Shown here: positions 24,428 to 32,914 of the stretch, piece after piece
Position numbering within the stretch: the first letter of the stretch is position 1
Layout: every line of letters begins with the position of its first letter
NCBI GenBank assembly: GCA_947283485.1
Contig: CAMYOU010000010.1
Location: 1 to 43,644, forward strand
Origin: an uncultured Peptostreptococcaceae bacterium
GTDB lineage: Bacteria; Bacillota; Clostridia; Tissierellales; Peptoniphilaceae
Length of the DNA stretch: 43,644 nt
Direction of reading: 5' to 3'
The notes under the pieces: generated by a model
What the model was told of the DNA's origin: nothing
Databases searched by the model: none
The model's input: the letters and a program-made list of their open reading frames with translations, nothing else
Program-made: the position numbers and the translations under genes

Positions 24428-27008
24428 TCCAGTTTTTCCCCCGATGAACCTCGGCGATGAGATCGACTTTTAAGCGAAATGCGCCGGTCATCTCTTCTTC
24501 GAGAATGCGCGCCACTTCGTCCGCTTCCTCCTCGGGCGCATGGACGATGAGTTCGTCGTGTACCTGTAAGAGGAGTTTGGCGCGGAGATTCTCGGATCTG
24601 AGACGATCGTAAACATGCACCATCGCGAGCTTGATGATGTCGGCGGCACTACCCTGAATCGGCATATTGAGTGCAACGCGCTCACCGAAGGAGCGCACGG
24701 CAAAATTCTTGCTCTTGAGTTCCGGAATGTATCGGCGGCGGTTGAGAATCGTCTCGACATAGCCTTTTTCCTTGGAACTTTCGACGATGGTCTTCATATA
24801 CTCCCGAATATTCGGATACGTCGCAAGATAGCCGTCGATGTATCTCTTCGCCTCTTTGCGCGTAATCCCGAGATCTTGTGAAAGTCCATAATCGCTGATT
24901 CCGTAGACGATGCCGAAATTGACCGCTTTCGCTGCGCGACGCTCAAGCGGCGTCACCTCATCGACCGCGACTCCGAAGACTTCGGATGCCGTCTTCGCGT
25001 GAATGTCGATGCCGTGGCGAAATGCGTCCTGCATGACCGCGTCGTCCGCAAGATGCGCGAGGACTCGAAGTTCAATCTGACTATAGTCCGCATCGAGAAG
25101 CACATGACCCGATTCGGCGACAAAAGCGTCGCGTATTCTCCTGCCGTTCTCGTCGCGGACGGGAATATTCTGGAGATTCGGCTCGGTGGACGAGATCCTC
25201 CCCGTCGCCGTCACCGTCTGATTGAGATGCGTGTGAATGCGACCACTCTCGTCGATCAGCGGAATGAGTGCGTCGACATAGGTGCTCTTTAATTTCGCAA
25301 GCGTTCGAAACTCGAGAATTTTCTCCGCAATTTCGTGTTTCGGTGCGAGTTTCGTGAGGACTTCGACATCGGTCGAGTAGCCCGTCTTGGTTTTTTTGAT
25401 GACGGGTAAACCGAGTTTTTCAAAGAGAATCACGCCAAGTTGCTTGGGCGATTGAATATTAAATGTTTCTCCCGCGAGTTCATAGATTTCTTTTTCATAG
25501 GTCTCCACTTCTCCTCTAAAATCTTCGGACAAAGTCTCGAGTTTCTTCGCATCGACAGGAAAACCGGTTGATTCCATTTCGTAGAGAATGCGCACGAGCG
25601 GCAACTCGACATCGCGATAGAGATGTTTCATCTCACGGAGAGAAAGCTCCTCCGAGAGTTTTTCGTAGAGTTTGCGCGTCACGCCGAGACGTTCCGAGAA
25701 GAGTTCGAGGAGTTTCTCTTCGGGCAAATCGGAAAACTTCTTTTTCTTCACGCCTTTGCCGAGAACTTCTTCATCCGTACGCACGTTTTCGCCCATTTTT
25801 TTCGCGCCTTCAAAGGGATCCAGAGCCGCACTCGCAGGGTCGGTAAGATAGATCAAGAGCGATACATCGTCGTAGTTCTCGGGGGCGCACCCGAGTTTGT
25901 CGAGGATGCGAAGAGACGGCTTCACGTCCATGGAGATCGCACGCGCTTCATCAAAAAGAGTTTTTGCACGGATAAAACCATCGTGCAGGAGGATTGCCAC
26001 ACGATTTTTGGAGGCGATACCGAGTGCGACGGGATCGGTCGTAAGATAATCGCCGTCAAAGAGGAAGAGATAGGAAAAGACGCCTTCTTTTTGTACCTCA
26101 GCCGCAACTTCTTCAAATGTCGCCGCTTCGAGAAGATTCTCCGGTGCCTCTTCTTTCTCCTCCGTCATAAGGCTCGTCATGCCGAGTTTTTGGAGTTTGC
26201 GATTCAGTTCGTCCCGATCCGGATCTCTCACGATGAGATCCGAAAATGTGAGATCCATTGGGACTTCGGTGTGAATCGTACCGAGTCTTCGTGAGAGATA
26301 CGCGAGATCCTTGTTCTCTTCAATGGCAAGGCGCGTCTTGGGACCGCGCACCTCGTCGATATGCTCATACAGGCCCTCAAGCGAGCCGTATTTGCGGACG
26401 TATTCGAGCGCACGTTTCTCTCCGATGCCCGGGATGCCCGGGATATTGTCGGAGGCATCTCCCATCAGTGCCTTGACCTCGATAAAATCTTTCGGTTCGA
26501 TGCCGAAATGCTCCCGAATATGCTGAGGCGTCCAGGTCTCCATCTCCGAGGCACCGCGCTTGGTGAGTAGAAGCGTCGTATGTTCGTCGACGAGTTGGTA
26601 ATAGTCGCGATCTCCCGTCACGAGGACGACCTCATAGCCGTCCTTTTCCCCTTTGCGAGCCATCGTCCCGAGGACATCGTCCGCCTCGTAACCCGCCATA
26701 TCAAAATGCCTAAGCCCCATCGTCTCAAGGAGATCTTTCGTAATGGCAAACTGACCCGTAAGCTCGGAAGGTGCTTTTTCGCGCGTGCCTTTGTAGGCCT
26801 TGTATGCTTCGTGCCGGAACGTGGGGTCCGGACGATCAAAGGCGACGAGCACGTGCGTCGGCTTCTCGTCGTTTAAGACTTTTCGGAGCATCGTCAAAAA
26901 ACCGTACACGCCGTTTGTATAAACGCCCTCCGCATTCGTTAGGAGCGGGAGTGCATAAAAAGCTCGAAAGAGTAGGGAACTGCCATCGATGAGCAAAAGT
27001 TTTTTCAT
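24414..27008 (-). CDS. polA: DNA polymerase I
   Basis: This 864-residue polymerase does gap filling and primer removal. The 5'-3' exonuclease domain covers about 1-290 (LIDGSSLLFRAFYAL; GYEADDVLGTMA; GDASDNIPGIPGIGEKRA). The middle domain lacks the DxE exonuclease motif, so proofreading is probably absent, as in many Bacillota PolA. Polymerase motif A has D641 (DYSQIELR), motif B follows at about 690-705 (RRAAKAVNFGIVYG), and motif C has D818/E819 (QVHDEL). I start at 27008 where GGAGG lies five bases upstream; 44 extra residues in the open frame are unlike the family. Confidence 0.96.
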   Translation of the reverse strand: MKKLLLIDGSSLLFRAFYALPLLTNAEGVYTNGVYGFLTMLRKVLNDEKPTHVLVAFDRPDPTFRHEAYKAYKGTREKAPSELTGQFAITKDLLETMGLRHFDMAGYEADDVLGTMARKGEKDGYEVVLVTGDRDYYQLVDEHTTLLLTKRGASEMETWTPQHIREHFGIEPKDFIEVKALMGDASDNIPGIPGIGEKRALEYVRKYGSLEGLYEHIDEVRGPKTRLAIEENKDLAYLSRRLGTIHTEVPMDLTFSDLIVRDPDRDELNRKLQKLGMTSLMTEEKEEAPENLLEAATFEEVAAEVQKEGVFSYLFLFDGDYLTTDPVALGIASKNRVAILLHDGFIRAKTLFDEARAISMDVKPSLRILDKLGCAPENYDDVSLLIYLTDPASAALDPFEGAKKMGENVRTDEEVLGKGVKKKKFSDLPEEKLLELFSERLGVTRKLYEKLSEELSLREMKHLYRDVELPLVRILYEMESTGFPVDAKKLETLSEDFRGEVETYEKEIYELAGETFNIQSPKQLGVILFEKLGLPVIKKTKTGYSTDVEVLTKLAPKHEIAEKILEFRTLAKLKSTYVDALIPLIDESGRIHTHLNQTVTATGRISSTEPNLQNIPVRDENGRRIRDAFVAESGHVLLDADYSQIELRVLAHLADDAVMQDAFRHGIDIHAKTASEVFGVAVDEVTPLERRAAKAVNFGIVYGISDYGLSQDLGITRKEAKRYIDGYLATYPNIREYMKTIVESSKEKGYVETILNRRRYIPELKSKNFAVRSFGERVALNMPIQGSAADIIKLAMVHVYDRLRSENLRAKLLLQVHDELIVHAPEEEADEVARILEEEMTGAFRLKVDLIAEVHRGKNWNEAK

Positions 27009-27030
27009 GGAGACCTCCGTTTCTTTCCTA

Positions 27031-27059
27031 AGTATACCACAGTGCAAAACAGTGCAAAA
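27031..27059 (-). promoter_or_regulatory. polA promoter with tandem 10-bp direct repeat
   Basis: The -10 TATACT (27036-27031) is preceded by TGTGG, an extended type. Directly upstream, TTTTGCACTG occurs twice back to back (27059-27050 and 27049-27040) over the -35 zone. The TTGCAC in the repeats is not at ideal spacing. Exact ten-base phasing would place both copies on one face of the helix, so a regulator site is possible. Confidence 0.6.
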
Positions 27060-27110
27060 TGCATCGCGTCTCTTCCCATACGACTGCGCCGAGCAGCGTA
27101 AATTGAAAAA

Positions 27111-27138
27111 GAAAAAAGGGCTCGGCTCATCCGTGCCC
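27111..27138 (-). terminator. Terminator after the 27223-27798 gene
   Basis: On the minus strand GGGC-A-CGG pairs with CCG-A-GCCC, then a run of six T. It lies 84 bases after the stop of the unknown membrane-anchored gene and before the polA promoter. Confidence 0.7.
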
Positions 27139-27222
27139 ATTATCCTTTGTCATTGCGCGTCCTCACAGGACCATCAACGCCTCGATACACATCGCTTGAT
27201 TTTCCCTTTTTCAAATGGAATC

Positions 27223-27798
27223 TCACGGTGTGGATTCTTCCTCCGCTTCCTCGTGATGCTCTTGAAATGAAAATCCATGCGCCTGTGCATGATCTTTGAA
27301 GAATTGACAAAATGCATCCGCGATTTCGTCACTAAAAATATATGACTCGTTGGAGCGTGTAAAGAGTTCTTCTCCCGTGTCATACTTCACCTTGAGACGC
27401 TCTCCGTATCCCGGAGGCAAACCGTCCACCACGACCGTATCGCCGTTTTTTTGCGACAGTCCATGCTCGCGAATCACTTTCTCAAGATTCGTCAAGAGCG
27501 AAAGATCCGTGCTTTCATAGTCGACTTTTCGGTTCGCTTGCATTTCATAAGGCTCCATGAGATCGATCTTCACGTGAAGAGTTCCGTCTTCGGTTCGCTC
27601 GGCGAGAAAGTCATATGCCATGCCACGTGTATATTCAAAGCTTGTTATCGTGTCCGATCGAATGGTTTTTGCACTGAGACGACCTCGGGAGACATGTCTT
27701 TCGCCGACTTTTCCGCCGCCCTGATGGAGTGAATAGAAGATCCATAAAGCAATTGCGCACACAACAAGTGTCAAAATCCAAAATGCCTTTCTTTTCAT
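27223..27798 (-). CDS. Unknown membrane-anchored or secreted protein
   Basis: I do not recognise this 191-residue protein. It has basic residues, then one hydrophobic helix at about 4-23 (KAFWILTLVVCAIALWIFYS), and a polar, probably extracytoplasmic remainder with mixed alpha/beta character. A segment reads VKIDLMEPYEMQANRKVDYE and another VVVDGLPPGYGERLKVKYDTGE. The C-terminus is His/Glu-rich (HHEEAEEEST). I start at 27798, where AAGGAGG lies six bases upstream; the longer frame runs antisense through a tRNA-Leu. It appears to be a single-gene transcript with its own terminator. Only one cysteine, at about residue 166, lies outside the membrane helix. Confidence 0.75.
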   Translation of the reverse strand: MKRKAFWILTLVVCAIALWIFYSLHQGGGKVGERHVSRGRLSAKTIRSDTITSFEYTRGMAYDFLAERTEDGTLHVKIDLMEPYEMQANRKVDYESTDLSLLTNLEKVIREHGLSQKNGDTVVVDGLPPGYGERLKVKYDTGEELFTRSNESYIFSDEIADAFCQFFKDHAQAHGFSFQEHHEEAEEESTP

Positions 27799-27859
27799 AC
27801 GCCCCTCCTTTCCGTCCACTCGAAATTTCCGTTTCAACCCGCCGGAGACCTGTGATTTC

Positions 27860-27917
27860 ATTATAGTGCATCTCTCGTCCAATGGCGATTGGAATCTCGG
27901 TCGCACGTTCGCCATTG
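27860..27917 (-). promoter_or_regulatory. -10 and inverted repeat upstream of the unknown gene
   Basis: TATAAT (27865-27860) could serve the unknown gene. A 9-bp inverted repeat, CAATGGCGA (27880-27888) and TCGCCATTG (27909-27917), lies around the expected -35. A shorter nested palindrome, TCCAAT-GGCG-ATTGGA, overlaps its first arm. No consensus -35 at 17 bases was seen. Confidence 0.4.
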
Positions 27918-27955
27918 ACACACGCAAAAGATCGATGCTCTTCCCGTCACGAGCA

Positions 27956-27984
27956 TTGCCAACAGCGGACCTCTGTGGTATGAT
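27956..27984 (+). promoter_or_regulatory. Promoter of the tRNA-Leu pair
   Basis: TTGCCA and TATGAT are 17 bases apart, with TGTGG before the -10 (extended type). The -10 ends 20 bases before the first tRNA. Confidence 0.75.
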
Positions 27985-28004
27985 TACGAAGTACCTTTTT
28001 ATGA

Positions 28005-28091
28005 GCCGAAGTGATGGAATTGGTAGACGTACCGGACTCAAAATCCGGCGGTGGCGACACCGTGCGGGTTCGACTCCCGCCTTCGGCACCA
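28005..28091 (+). tRNA. tRNA-Leu (anticodon CAA)
   Basis: The acceptor GCCGAAG pairs with CTTCGGC, then A and an encoded CCA. The anticodon stem CCGGA/TCCGG closes the loop CTCAAAA, giving CAA for UUG. A long variable arm is present. The next tRNA begins at the very next base. Confidence 0.95.
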
Positions 28092-28179
28092 GTCGATGTG
28101 TTGGAATTGGTAGACAAGATAGACTCAGAATCTATTGTGCAATGCGCACGTGGGGGTTCGACTCCCCCCATCGGCACCA
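28092..28179 (+). tRNA. tRNA-Leu (anticodon CAG)
   Basis: The acceptor GTCGATG pairs with CATCGGC (one G-U), then A and an encoded CCA. The anticodon stem ATAGA/TCTAT closes the loop CTCAGAA, giving CAG for CUG. A long variable arm is present. It starts immediately after the CCA of tRNA-Leu(CAA) with no spacer. Confidence 0.95.
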
Positions 28180-28228
28180 TGCAGTTGAAACTATTTTGTG
28201 GATTGAAAATCGCAATGGTATGTTTCGA

Positions 28229-28253
28229 AGCGGAGAAGCCATCCGCTTTTTTA
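28229..28253 (+). terminator. Terminator of the tRNA-Leu pair
   Basis: AGCGGA and TCCGCT form a 6-bp stem with a seven-base loop, followed by a run of T. It lies about 50 bases after the second tRNA. Confidence 0.75.
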
Positions 28254-28302
28254 TTTTCTTTTGATGGCTCCAAATCGACCCTTTCAAAAAGCAGAAACAA
28301 GC

Positions 28303-28337
28303 AAATAAAAAAGAGGCTCATTCGCCTCTTTTTTTAT
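28303..28337. terminator. Bidirectional terminator between the tRNAs and trxB
   Basis: AAGAGGC (28311-28317) pairs with GCCTCTT (28324-28330) around a six-base loop. A-runs and T-runs flank both sides. It ends the trmL-nptA-trxB transcript and backs up the tRNA terminator. Confidence 0.85.
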
Positions 28338-29257
28338 TTTTTCTCATCGAGGTATCGCGCGGCAAGCACCGCGGCGATCGCTCCGTCCGAAGTTGCCGTT
28401 ACGACTTGGCGCACTTCTTTTTTGCGAATGTCGCCCGCTGCATAGACGCCGGGGATGCCACAGGACATGTTTTCGTCCGTGACGATGTATCCGTTCTCAA
28501 GCTTCACGACGTCTTTTACAAGTTCCGTCTCGGGTACGAGTCCGATCATGACAAAAAGTCCGAAGAAAGCCCCTTCGCCGATCGTTTTTTCCTCTCCGGT
28601 CTTTACATTCTTCACGGTGAAGGACGTGAGTCTCTTGTCGCCGGATAGTCCCGTGACGACGCTGTCCCACATAAATTCAATCTTCGGATTCTCAAACGCG
28701 CGCTCTTGGATGCTCTTCGCCGCGCGAAGGGCATCGCGTCTGTGAATGATCGTGACGCGTTTCGCAAATTTCGAGATAAAGATCGCTTCTTCGACGGCAC
28801 TGTCTCCGCCGCCGACGACATAGGTGTCGAGACCCTCAAAGAACGGCGCGTCGCAGGTCGCACAAAAGCTGATGCCCCTGCCCGAGAATTTGTCCTCGTT
28901 CTCGACGCCGAGTTTGCGCGGATGCGCTCCCATGGCAAGGATCACACAAGATGCCTCGTATTCGTTCTCGTCGGTCGTGACGCGTTTGCATTCGTCTTTG
29001 AGTTCGACCGAGAGGACATTTTCACTCACAAATTCGCAACCGAAGCTCTCCGCCTGTTCGCGCATACGTCTTGCGAGTTCCTCACCGCTAAGATCCGTCT
29101 CCGTCCCGGGATAGTTGCTGATTTCGTCGGTCATGGCGATTTGCCCGCCCGCGATCTTTCGTTCGATGATAAGGGTGCGCATTTTCGCGCGCGCCGCATA
29201 GAGTCCCGCGCTGAGTCCTGCCGGGCCTCCGCCCAAGATGATGATATCGTAATGCAT
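28334..29257 (-). CDS. trxB: Thioredoxin reductase
   Basis: This 307-residue FAD/NADPH disulfide reductase keeps thioredoxin reduced. The FAD motif is LGGGPAGLSAG (8-18), the redox pair is C132/C135 in FCATCDAP, the NADPH motif is VVGGGDSAVEEA, and the C-terminal FAD motif reads GVYAAGDIRKKEVRQVVTA. I start at 29257, where AAAGGAGG precedes the ATG; the extra 28 residues of the open frame lie before the FAD strand. It follows the phosphate transporter gene by 16 bases and ends the operon. A ferredoxin- or NADH-linked relative cannot be excluded by eye. Confidence 0.93.
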   Translation of the reverse strand: MHYDIIILGGGPAGLSAGLYAARAKMRTLIIERKIAGGQIAMTDEISNYPGTETDLSGEELARRMREQAESFGCEFVSENVLSVELKDECKRVTTDENEYEASCVILAMGAHPRKLGVENEDKFSGRGISFCATCDAPFFEGLDTYVVGGGDSAVEEAIFISKFAKRVTIIHRRDALRAAKSIQERAFENPKIEFMWDSVVTGLSGDKRLTSFTVKNVKTGEEKTIGEGAFFGLFVMIGLVPETELVKDVVKLENGYIVTDENMSCGIPGVYAAGDIRKKEVRQVVTATSDGAIAAVLAARYLDEKK

Positions 29258-29273
29258 GGTTGCCTCCTTTGGT

Positions 29274-30899
29274 TTATCGGAGCTTTTTGCGCTCCGCTTC
29301 ATTTTCAATGAGATACGTTGCAATATTGTTGGCGTGGTCACTCACGCGTTCGATATTCGTGAGGACATCGAGGAACACGACGCCGACGGGCGGCATGCAC
29401 GATCCGTCCGCAAGACGCGCCATGTGTTCACTGCGATACTTCTTCTCCATCGCGTCTACTTCATCCTCGATCACAAGCACGCGACGCGCGAGATCCATAT
29501 CGTCGCGCTTGAAGGCGTTCATCGCATGATCGAGTGCGGAAATCGCCCTGTCGATGATCGTTTGTGCGTCCCTTAGTGCCTCTTTCGAAAACTGAATTCG
29601 TTCTTCATTCATATAGTGCGCCAGTTCCGCGAGATTCGTCGCGTGATCCCCCACACGCTCGAGATCCGTCGTCATGCTCATCATGGTATTGAGATCACTG
29701 TATTGATCCTCGGACAAATTCTCTCTCCCGAGTTTGACGAGATATTCGACGATCTCCTCCTCCAAGTGATTGATCGTCTCTTCGTATTCGCCCACGCTTT
29801 CGATCTCGACTTCACTGCCCGTCGCAATGGAATTTTCCGCGCGTTCAATATTCGAAAGCGCGAGATCCGCCATGCGTCCGATCTCTTTGCGTGCGGCATC
29901 AAGGGCGATCGAGGGCGTGCGAATCACACGATCGTCGAGATAGGTCGAATAGCTGCGTTCGGTATTGGCGTCCCCCGGCACGAAGAAACATGCCGCCTTG
30001 ACAAGGAAGCGAGAGAACGGCAATTGGATCACGATGTTCACGAGATTGAATAAAGTATGCGCGTTTGCAATCTGTCGCGCCGGATTGTCGGGACTGAGAT
30101 AGATGACCACACGCTGGATCGGGATGCGCAAAAGTGACATGAAGAGAATCGTGCCGACGACATTGAACATAAAATGCATAAATGCGGTGCGTTTGCCGTT
30201 ACGATTGGTTCCGATGGACGAAAGAAGACCTGTCGTCGTCGTACCGATATTGTCACCGAAGAGCACCGGAAACGCCTGATTGATGGTTAAAAATCCCTCT
30301 GCTGCCAATGCCTGCATGAGACCAATCGATGCGGCGGAGGACTGCACGAGCGTCGTAAGTCCCAGACCGACCAATAAGCCGACCAAAGGATTGTCAAGTT
30401 TGTAGAAAAAGTTTGCGAACCAAGGCTCGTTTTGAAGCGGTTCGAGCCCGTTTTTCATCATGGACATACCGAGAAAGATCAAGCCGAATCCGAGCAAAAT
30501 CTCGCCGATGGAGCGCATTTTCTTCTTGGATTTGGATAAAAAGATGACAAAAACGCCGATCCCCGCGATGAGCGGAGCGATTCCGTCGAGATTGAGTGCG
30601 ATGAGTTGCGCCGTCACCGTCGTACCGAGGTTCGAGCCGATGATGATGCCGACCGCCTGATCCAAGGTCATCACACCCGCATTGACGAAGCCAATCGTCA
30701 TGACCGTCGTCGCCGAGGACGATCCGACGACCATGGTGACAATGCAACCGACGAGCGCACCCATGTATTTGTTTTTGGTAAGCGCACCGATGATGTCGCG
30801 CATCTTGTTGCCGACCGCTTTTTGCAAAGCCTCACCCATGAGGCTCATGCCGTAGAGCAAGAGTCCCAAGCCGCCGATGACCGAAACGATAATTGCCAT
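29274..30899 (-). CDS. Na+/phosphate cotransporter family protein with PhoU-like domain
   Basis: This 541-residue protein joins a NptA/YjbB-type Na/Pi transporter (about 1-310) to a PhoU-like helical domain (about 335-540). The two inverted family repeats are visible: GSSSATTVMTIGFVNAG (59-75) and QSSAASIGLMQALAAEG, each with the QSSS/GSSSA-type turn. The PhoU part has repeated paired helices (MMSMTTDLERVGDHATNLAE; DVLTNIERVSDHANNIA). The likely role is sodium-driven phosphate movement across the membrane; direction is uncertain. It sits between trmL (12 bases before) and trxB. Confidence 0.92.
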   Translation of the reverse strand: MAIIVSVIGGLGLLLYGMSLMGEALQKAVGNKMRDIIGALTKNKYMGALVGCIVTMVVGSSSATTVMTIGFVNAGVMTLDQAVGIIIGSNLGTTVTAQLIALNLDGIAPLIAGIGVFVIFLSKSKKKMRSIGEILLGFGLIFLGMSMMKNGLEPLQNEPWFANFFYKLDNPLVGLLVGLGLTTLVQSSAASIGLMQALAAEGFLTINQAFPVLFGDNIGTTTTGLLSSIGTNRNGKRTAFMHFMFNVVGTILFMSLLRIPIQRVVIYLSPDNPARQIANAHTLFNLVNIVIQLPFSRFLVKAACFFVPGDANTERSYSTYLDDRVIRTPSIALDAARKEIGRMADLALSNIERAENSIATGSEVEIESVGEYEETINHLEEEIVEYLVKLGRENLSEDQYSDLNTMMSMTTDLERVGDHATNLAELAHYMNEERIQFSKEALRDAQTIIDRAISALDHAMNAFKRDDMDLARRVLVIEDEVDAMEKKYRSEHMARLADGSCMPPVGVVFLDVLTNIERVSDHANNIATYLIENEAERKKLR

Positions 30900-30911
30900 G
30901 GATCCATCCTC

Positions 30912-31373
30912 CTAACGCAAATTCGGATACCCGATTTGTCTTAACGCTTCGTAGAGAATAATCGCAGCACTGTTGGAGAGATTGAGGCTGCGCCCGATGT
31001 CATTCATCGGAATACGGATCGTCGCATCAGGATAACGTTTCAGAATCGCTTCGTCAATACCCGCCGATTCTTTCCCGAATATGAGATAGTCCCCGTCTCG
31101 ATACGTGACATCCGTGTGCCTCCTCGGTGCTTTCGTCGTCGCGAGATACAATCTCTCCGGCTTCTCGTCCCGAAGAAAATCCTCCCAGGACAAATGCTCA
31201 CGGAGATCGACGTCTTTCCAATAGTCCATCCCCGCTTTGCGTACCCATTTTTCCTTGATGGAAAAGCCGTAGGGCTTTATCAGATGGAGCCTTGCTCCCG
31301 TAAGAACCGCGGTGCGACCGATGTTTCCCGTATTATACGGAATCTCCGGCTCCAATAGAACGATGTGTAGCAT
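30912..31373 (-). CDS. trmL: tRNA (cytidine/uridine-34 2'-O-)-methyltransferase TrmL
   Basis: This 153-residue SPOUT methyltransferase modifies the wobble base of certain tRNA-Leu species in E. coli. Motifs run in order: LLEPEIPYNTGNIGRTAVLTG at the N-terminus (cofactor and RNA end), YLIFGKESAGI in the middle, and IPMNDIGRSLNLSNSAAIILYEALRQ forming the trefoil knot. GGAGG precedes the ATG. The length is that of a minimal TrmL. Three tRNA-Leu genes lie in this window, a coincidence worth noting only because TrmL acts on leucine tRNAs. Confidence 0.94.
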   Translation of the reverse strand: MLHIVLLEPEIPYNTGNIGRTAVLTGARLHLIKPYGFSIKEKWVRKAGMDYWKDVDLREHLSWEDFLRDEKPERLYLATTKAPRRHTDVTYRDGDYLIFGKESAGIDEAILKRYPDATIRIPMNDIGRSLNLSNSAAIILYEALRQIGYPNLR

Positions 31374-31390
31374 CTCTTTCCTCCACTCGC

Positions 31391-31417
31391 AAAAAAGCTC
31401 GACCGAAATCGAGCTTT
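31391..31417 (-). terminator. Terminator between vanW and trmL
   Basis: AAAGCTCGA pairs perfectly with TCGAGCTTT around a six-base loop, followed by a T-run on the minus strand. It lies after the vanW stop and only 18 bases before the trmL start. I saw no promoter between, so trmL may depend on read-through. Confidence 0.85.
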
Positions 31418-31429
31418 GGTATCAATACA

Positions 31430-32914
31430 TTACGGCACGATCGGGTTTTCTTGACGTTCCAGCTCCTTTAGGTAATTCTCGAGCCATTTATCAATATCAC
31501 CGCTCGCATGCCCGTTGTTCACACGAACCACCTGTTTGCGAGGTTCATAGTAATTGTCACGAAGTTTGTAGGTCTCCCCCGTTTTCCCGTTGTAGATATA
31601 GGTGGCAACGCGATAACCGTTTTGCCCTTGCTTTTCAATGACGCGTTCGCCCGGGGTAACGGACGGGTCTTCGACTTCTTTCACTTCATAGCCGATCGTC
31701 GTGACTTTTCCGGGGACAAGTTTTACTTCGTAATTCTTCTTTTCCGTGTCGCCGAGAATTTCAAAATGAACTTCGCCGCCGCCTGCCCATGAACGAACGA
31801 TGACGGGGAAGTCAAAGTCGTTTCTGAATTTGAAATCCGACCAACCGCTGACCATCGCATCCGTGGCGAGTTCGGTGTACTCCGAGGGCAGCGAGTGACA
31901 GTTGGATTCTACAATCGTCATGCCGGCACGAACGGCAGCCTGAAAGATCGTCGTTGCGGTCTGGCAGAGTCCGCCACCGACGCCCATGACGATATCGCCG
32001 TTGCCGTCGATGACAAGGGCTTGCTCATAACCGCCGATATCCGTGAGTTTGTTGAACGAGACCGTCTCCCCGGGGCGTACGACAAGACCGTTGAAGCATG
32101 CCGCCGAACGCTTGACATTGTTCGATCTCGAGACGTTCCCCTCGTTGTAATAGGTGGAACTGGAACCGATGACGCCCGTAAGGCGTGCAATATCGGATTC
32201 CTCGAGTTTCTTTTGCTCGAGTTCGCCTTCGACGCCCTCGATCTTACCGGAGTATTGGCGATCCATCGCGGATTCGATCTCCGTCTTCATTTTCTTGGAA
32301 TCGACGCCTTTTCCGGGTTTGCCTTTCTTGATGGTAAACTTACCGTCATTGACTTCGATTGTATCGTCTACCGGCTCGACATAGATGCCCTTGGAAATGG
32401 CCTTGATCGCATCGTCAATTTTCGCTTGTTTGTATGTCTTGGGAAGTTCCACGACAAGCTCGGATAGCTTCTCTTCTCCCGTCGCAGGTTCTCCGACAAC
32501 ACTTCTCCCCTTGAGTTTGAAAGCTTCTTTCACCGGTTTTTCGATGTCGTATTGAAGCTCGAGATCTTTCATTGTAAGATCCGCTTGATTCGCACCGTAT
32601 GCAAGTTCGAGCGAGCCTTCGTGCTTATATTTTTCCGTAAGACGCAAAAGTTTTTGATAGGCGGCGACATCCGTGAGCCCGCCTACCGGGACACCTCCGA
32701 TGGAAACGCCGTCGGAGATGACGAGATTCCCGAAGCGAAGCGGCTTCGTTGCGAGTTCTGAAGGTGTGATCTCTACAATTTCTTCAGGATTCGAACCGCC
32801 AAGTCCGAGTTTCAAAGAGAGTTGATTGACCGAATGACAACTCGTGAACATGAGTGCCGCGGCGAATACAACTGCCACTTTGCCTTTCCGAAATCTGCGC
32901 TTATTGTTTTTCAT
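31430..32914 (-). CDS. VanW family protein with G5 domain, probable lipoprotein
   Basis: This 494-residue exported protein has a basic N-terminus, a hydrophobic segment at about 12-24 and a lipobox-like MFTSC with C26. A PG_binding_4-like region covers roughly 60-260. The VanW domain spans about 270-400 (GETVSFNKLTDIGGYEQALV; GGGLCQTATTIFQAAVRAGM; NCHSLPSEYT). A G5-like end begins near 410 (VTPGERVIEKQGQNGYRVATY). VanW-type proteins occur in the walls of Bacillota. Despite the name, nothing here suggests glycopeptide resistance, since no vanHAX genes are nearby. It overlaps nth by 14 bases. Confidence 0.88.
   Translation of the reverse strand: MKNNKRRFRKGKVAVVFAAALMFTSCHSVNQLSLKLGLGGSNPEEIVEITPSELATKPLRFGNLVISDGVSIGGVPVGGLTDVAAYQKLLRLTEKYKHEGSLELAYGANQADLTMKDLELQYDIEKPVKEAFKLKGRSVVGEPATGEEKLSELVVELPKTYKQAKIDDAIKAISKGIYVEPVDDTIEVNDGKFTIKKGKPGKGVDSKKMKTEIESAMDRQYSGKIEGVEGELEQKKLEESDIARLTGVIGSSSTYYNEGNVSRSNNVKRSAACFNGLVVRPGETVSFNKLTDIGGYEQALVIDGNGDIVMGVGGGLCQTATTIFQAAVRAGMTIVESNCHSLPSEYTELATDAMVSGWSDFKFRNDFDFPVIVRSWAGGGEVHFEILGDTEKKNYEVKLVPGKVTTIGYEVKEVEDPSVTPGERVIEKQGQNGYRVATYIYNGKTGETYKLRDNYYEPRKQVVRVNNGHASGDIDKWLENYLKELERQENPIVP

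Noticed and set aside
27799..28089. N-terminal extension of the unknown membrane-anchored protein
   Set aside because: The extension reads through tRNA-Leu antisense and the promoter region; the ATG at 27798 has a strong ribosome binding site and begins with the membrane helix.
27947..28321. 124-codon minus-strand frame with GGVEPPRAHCTIDS and GGSRTRTVSPP
   Set aside because: It is the antisense of the two tRNA-Leu genes, a common artefact in databases.
31430..32914. Vancomycin resistance locus suggested by the VanW name
   Set aside because: No vanH, vanA/B, vanX or two-component genes are present; VanW-domain proteins are widespread wall-associated proteins.
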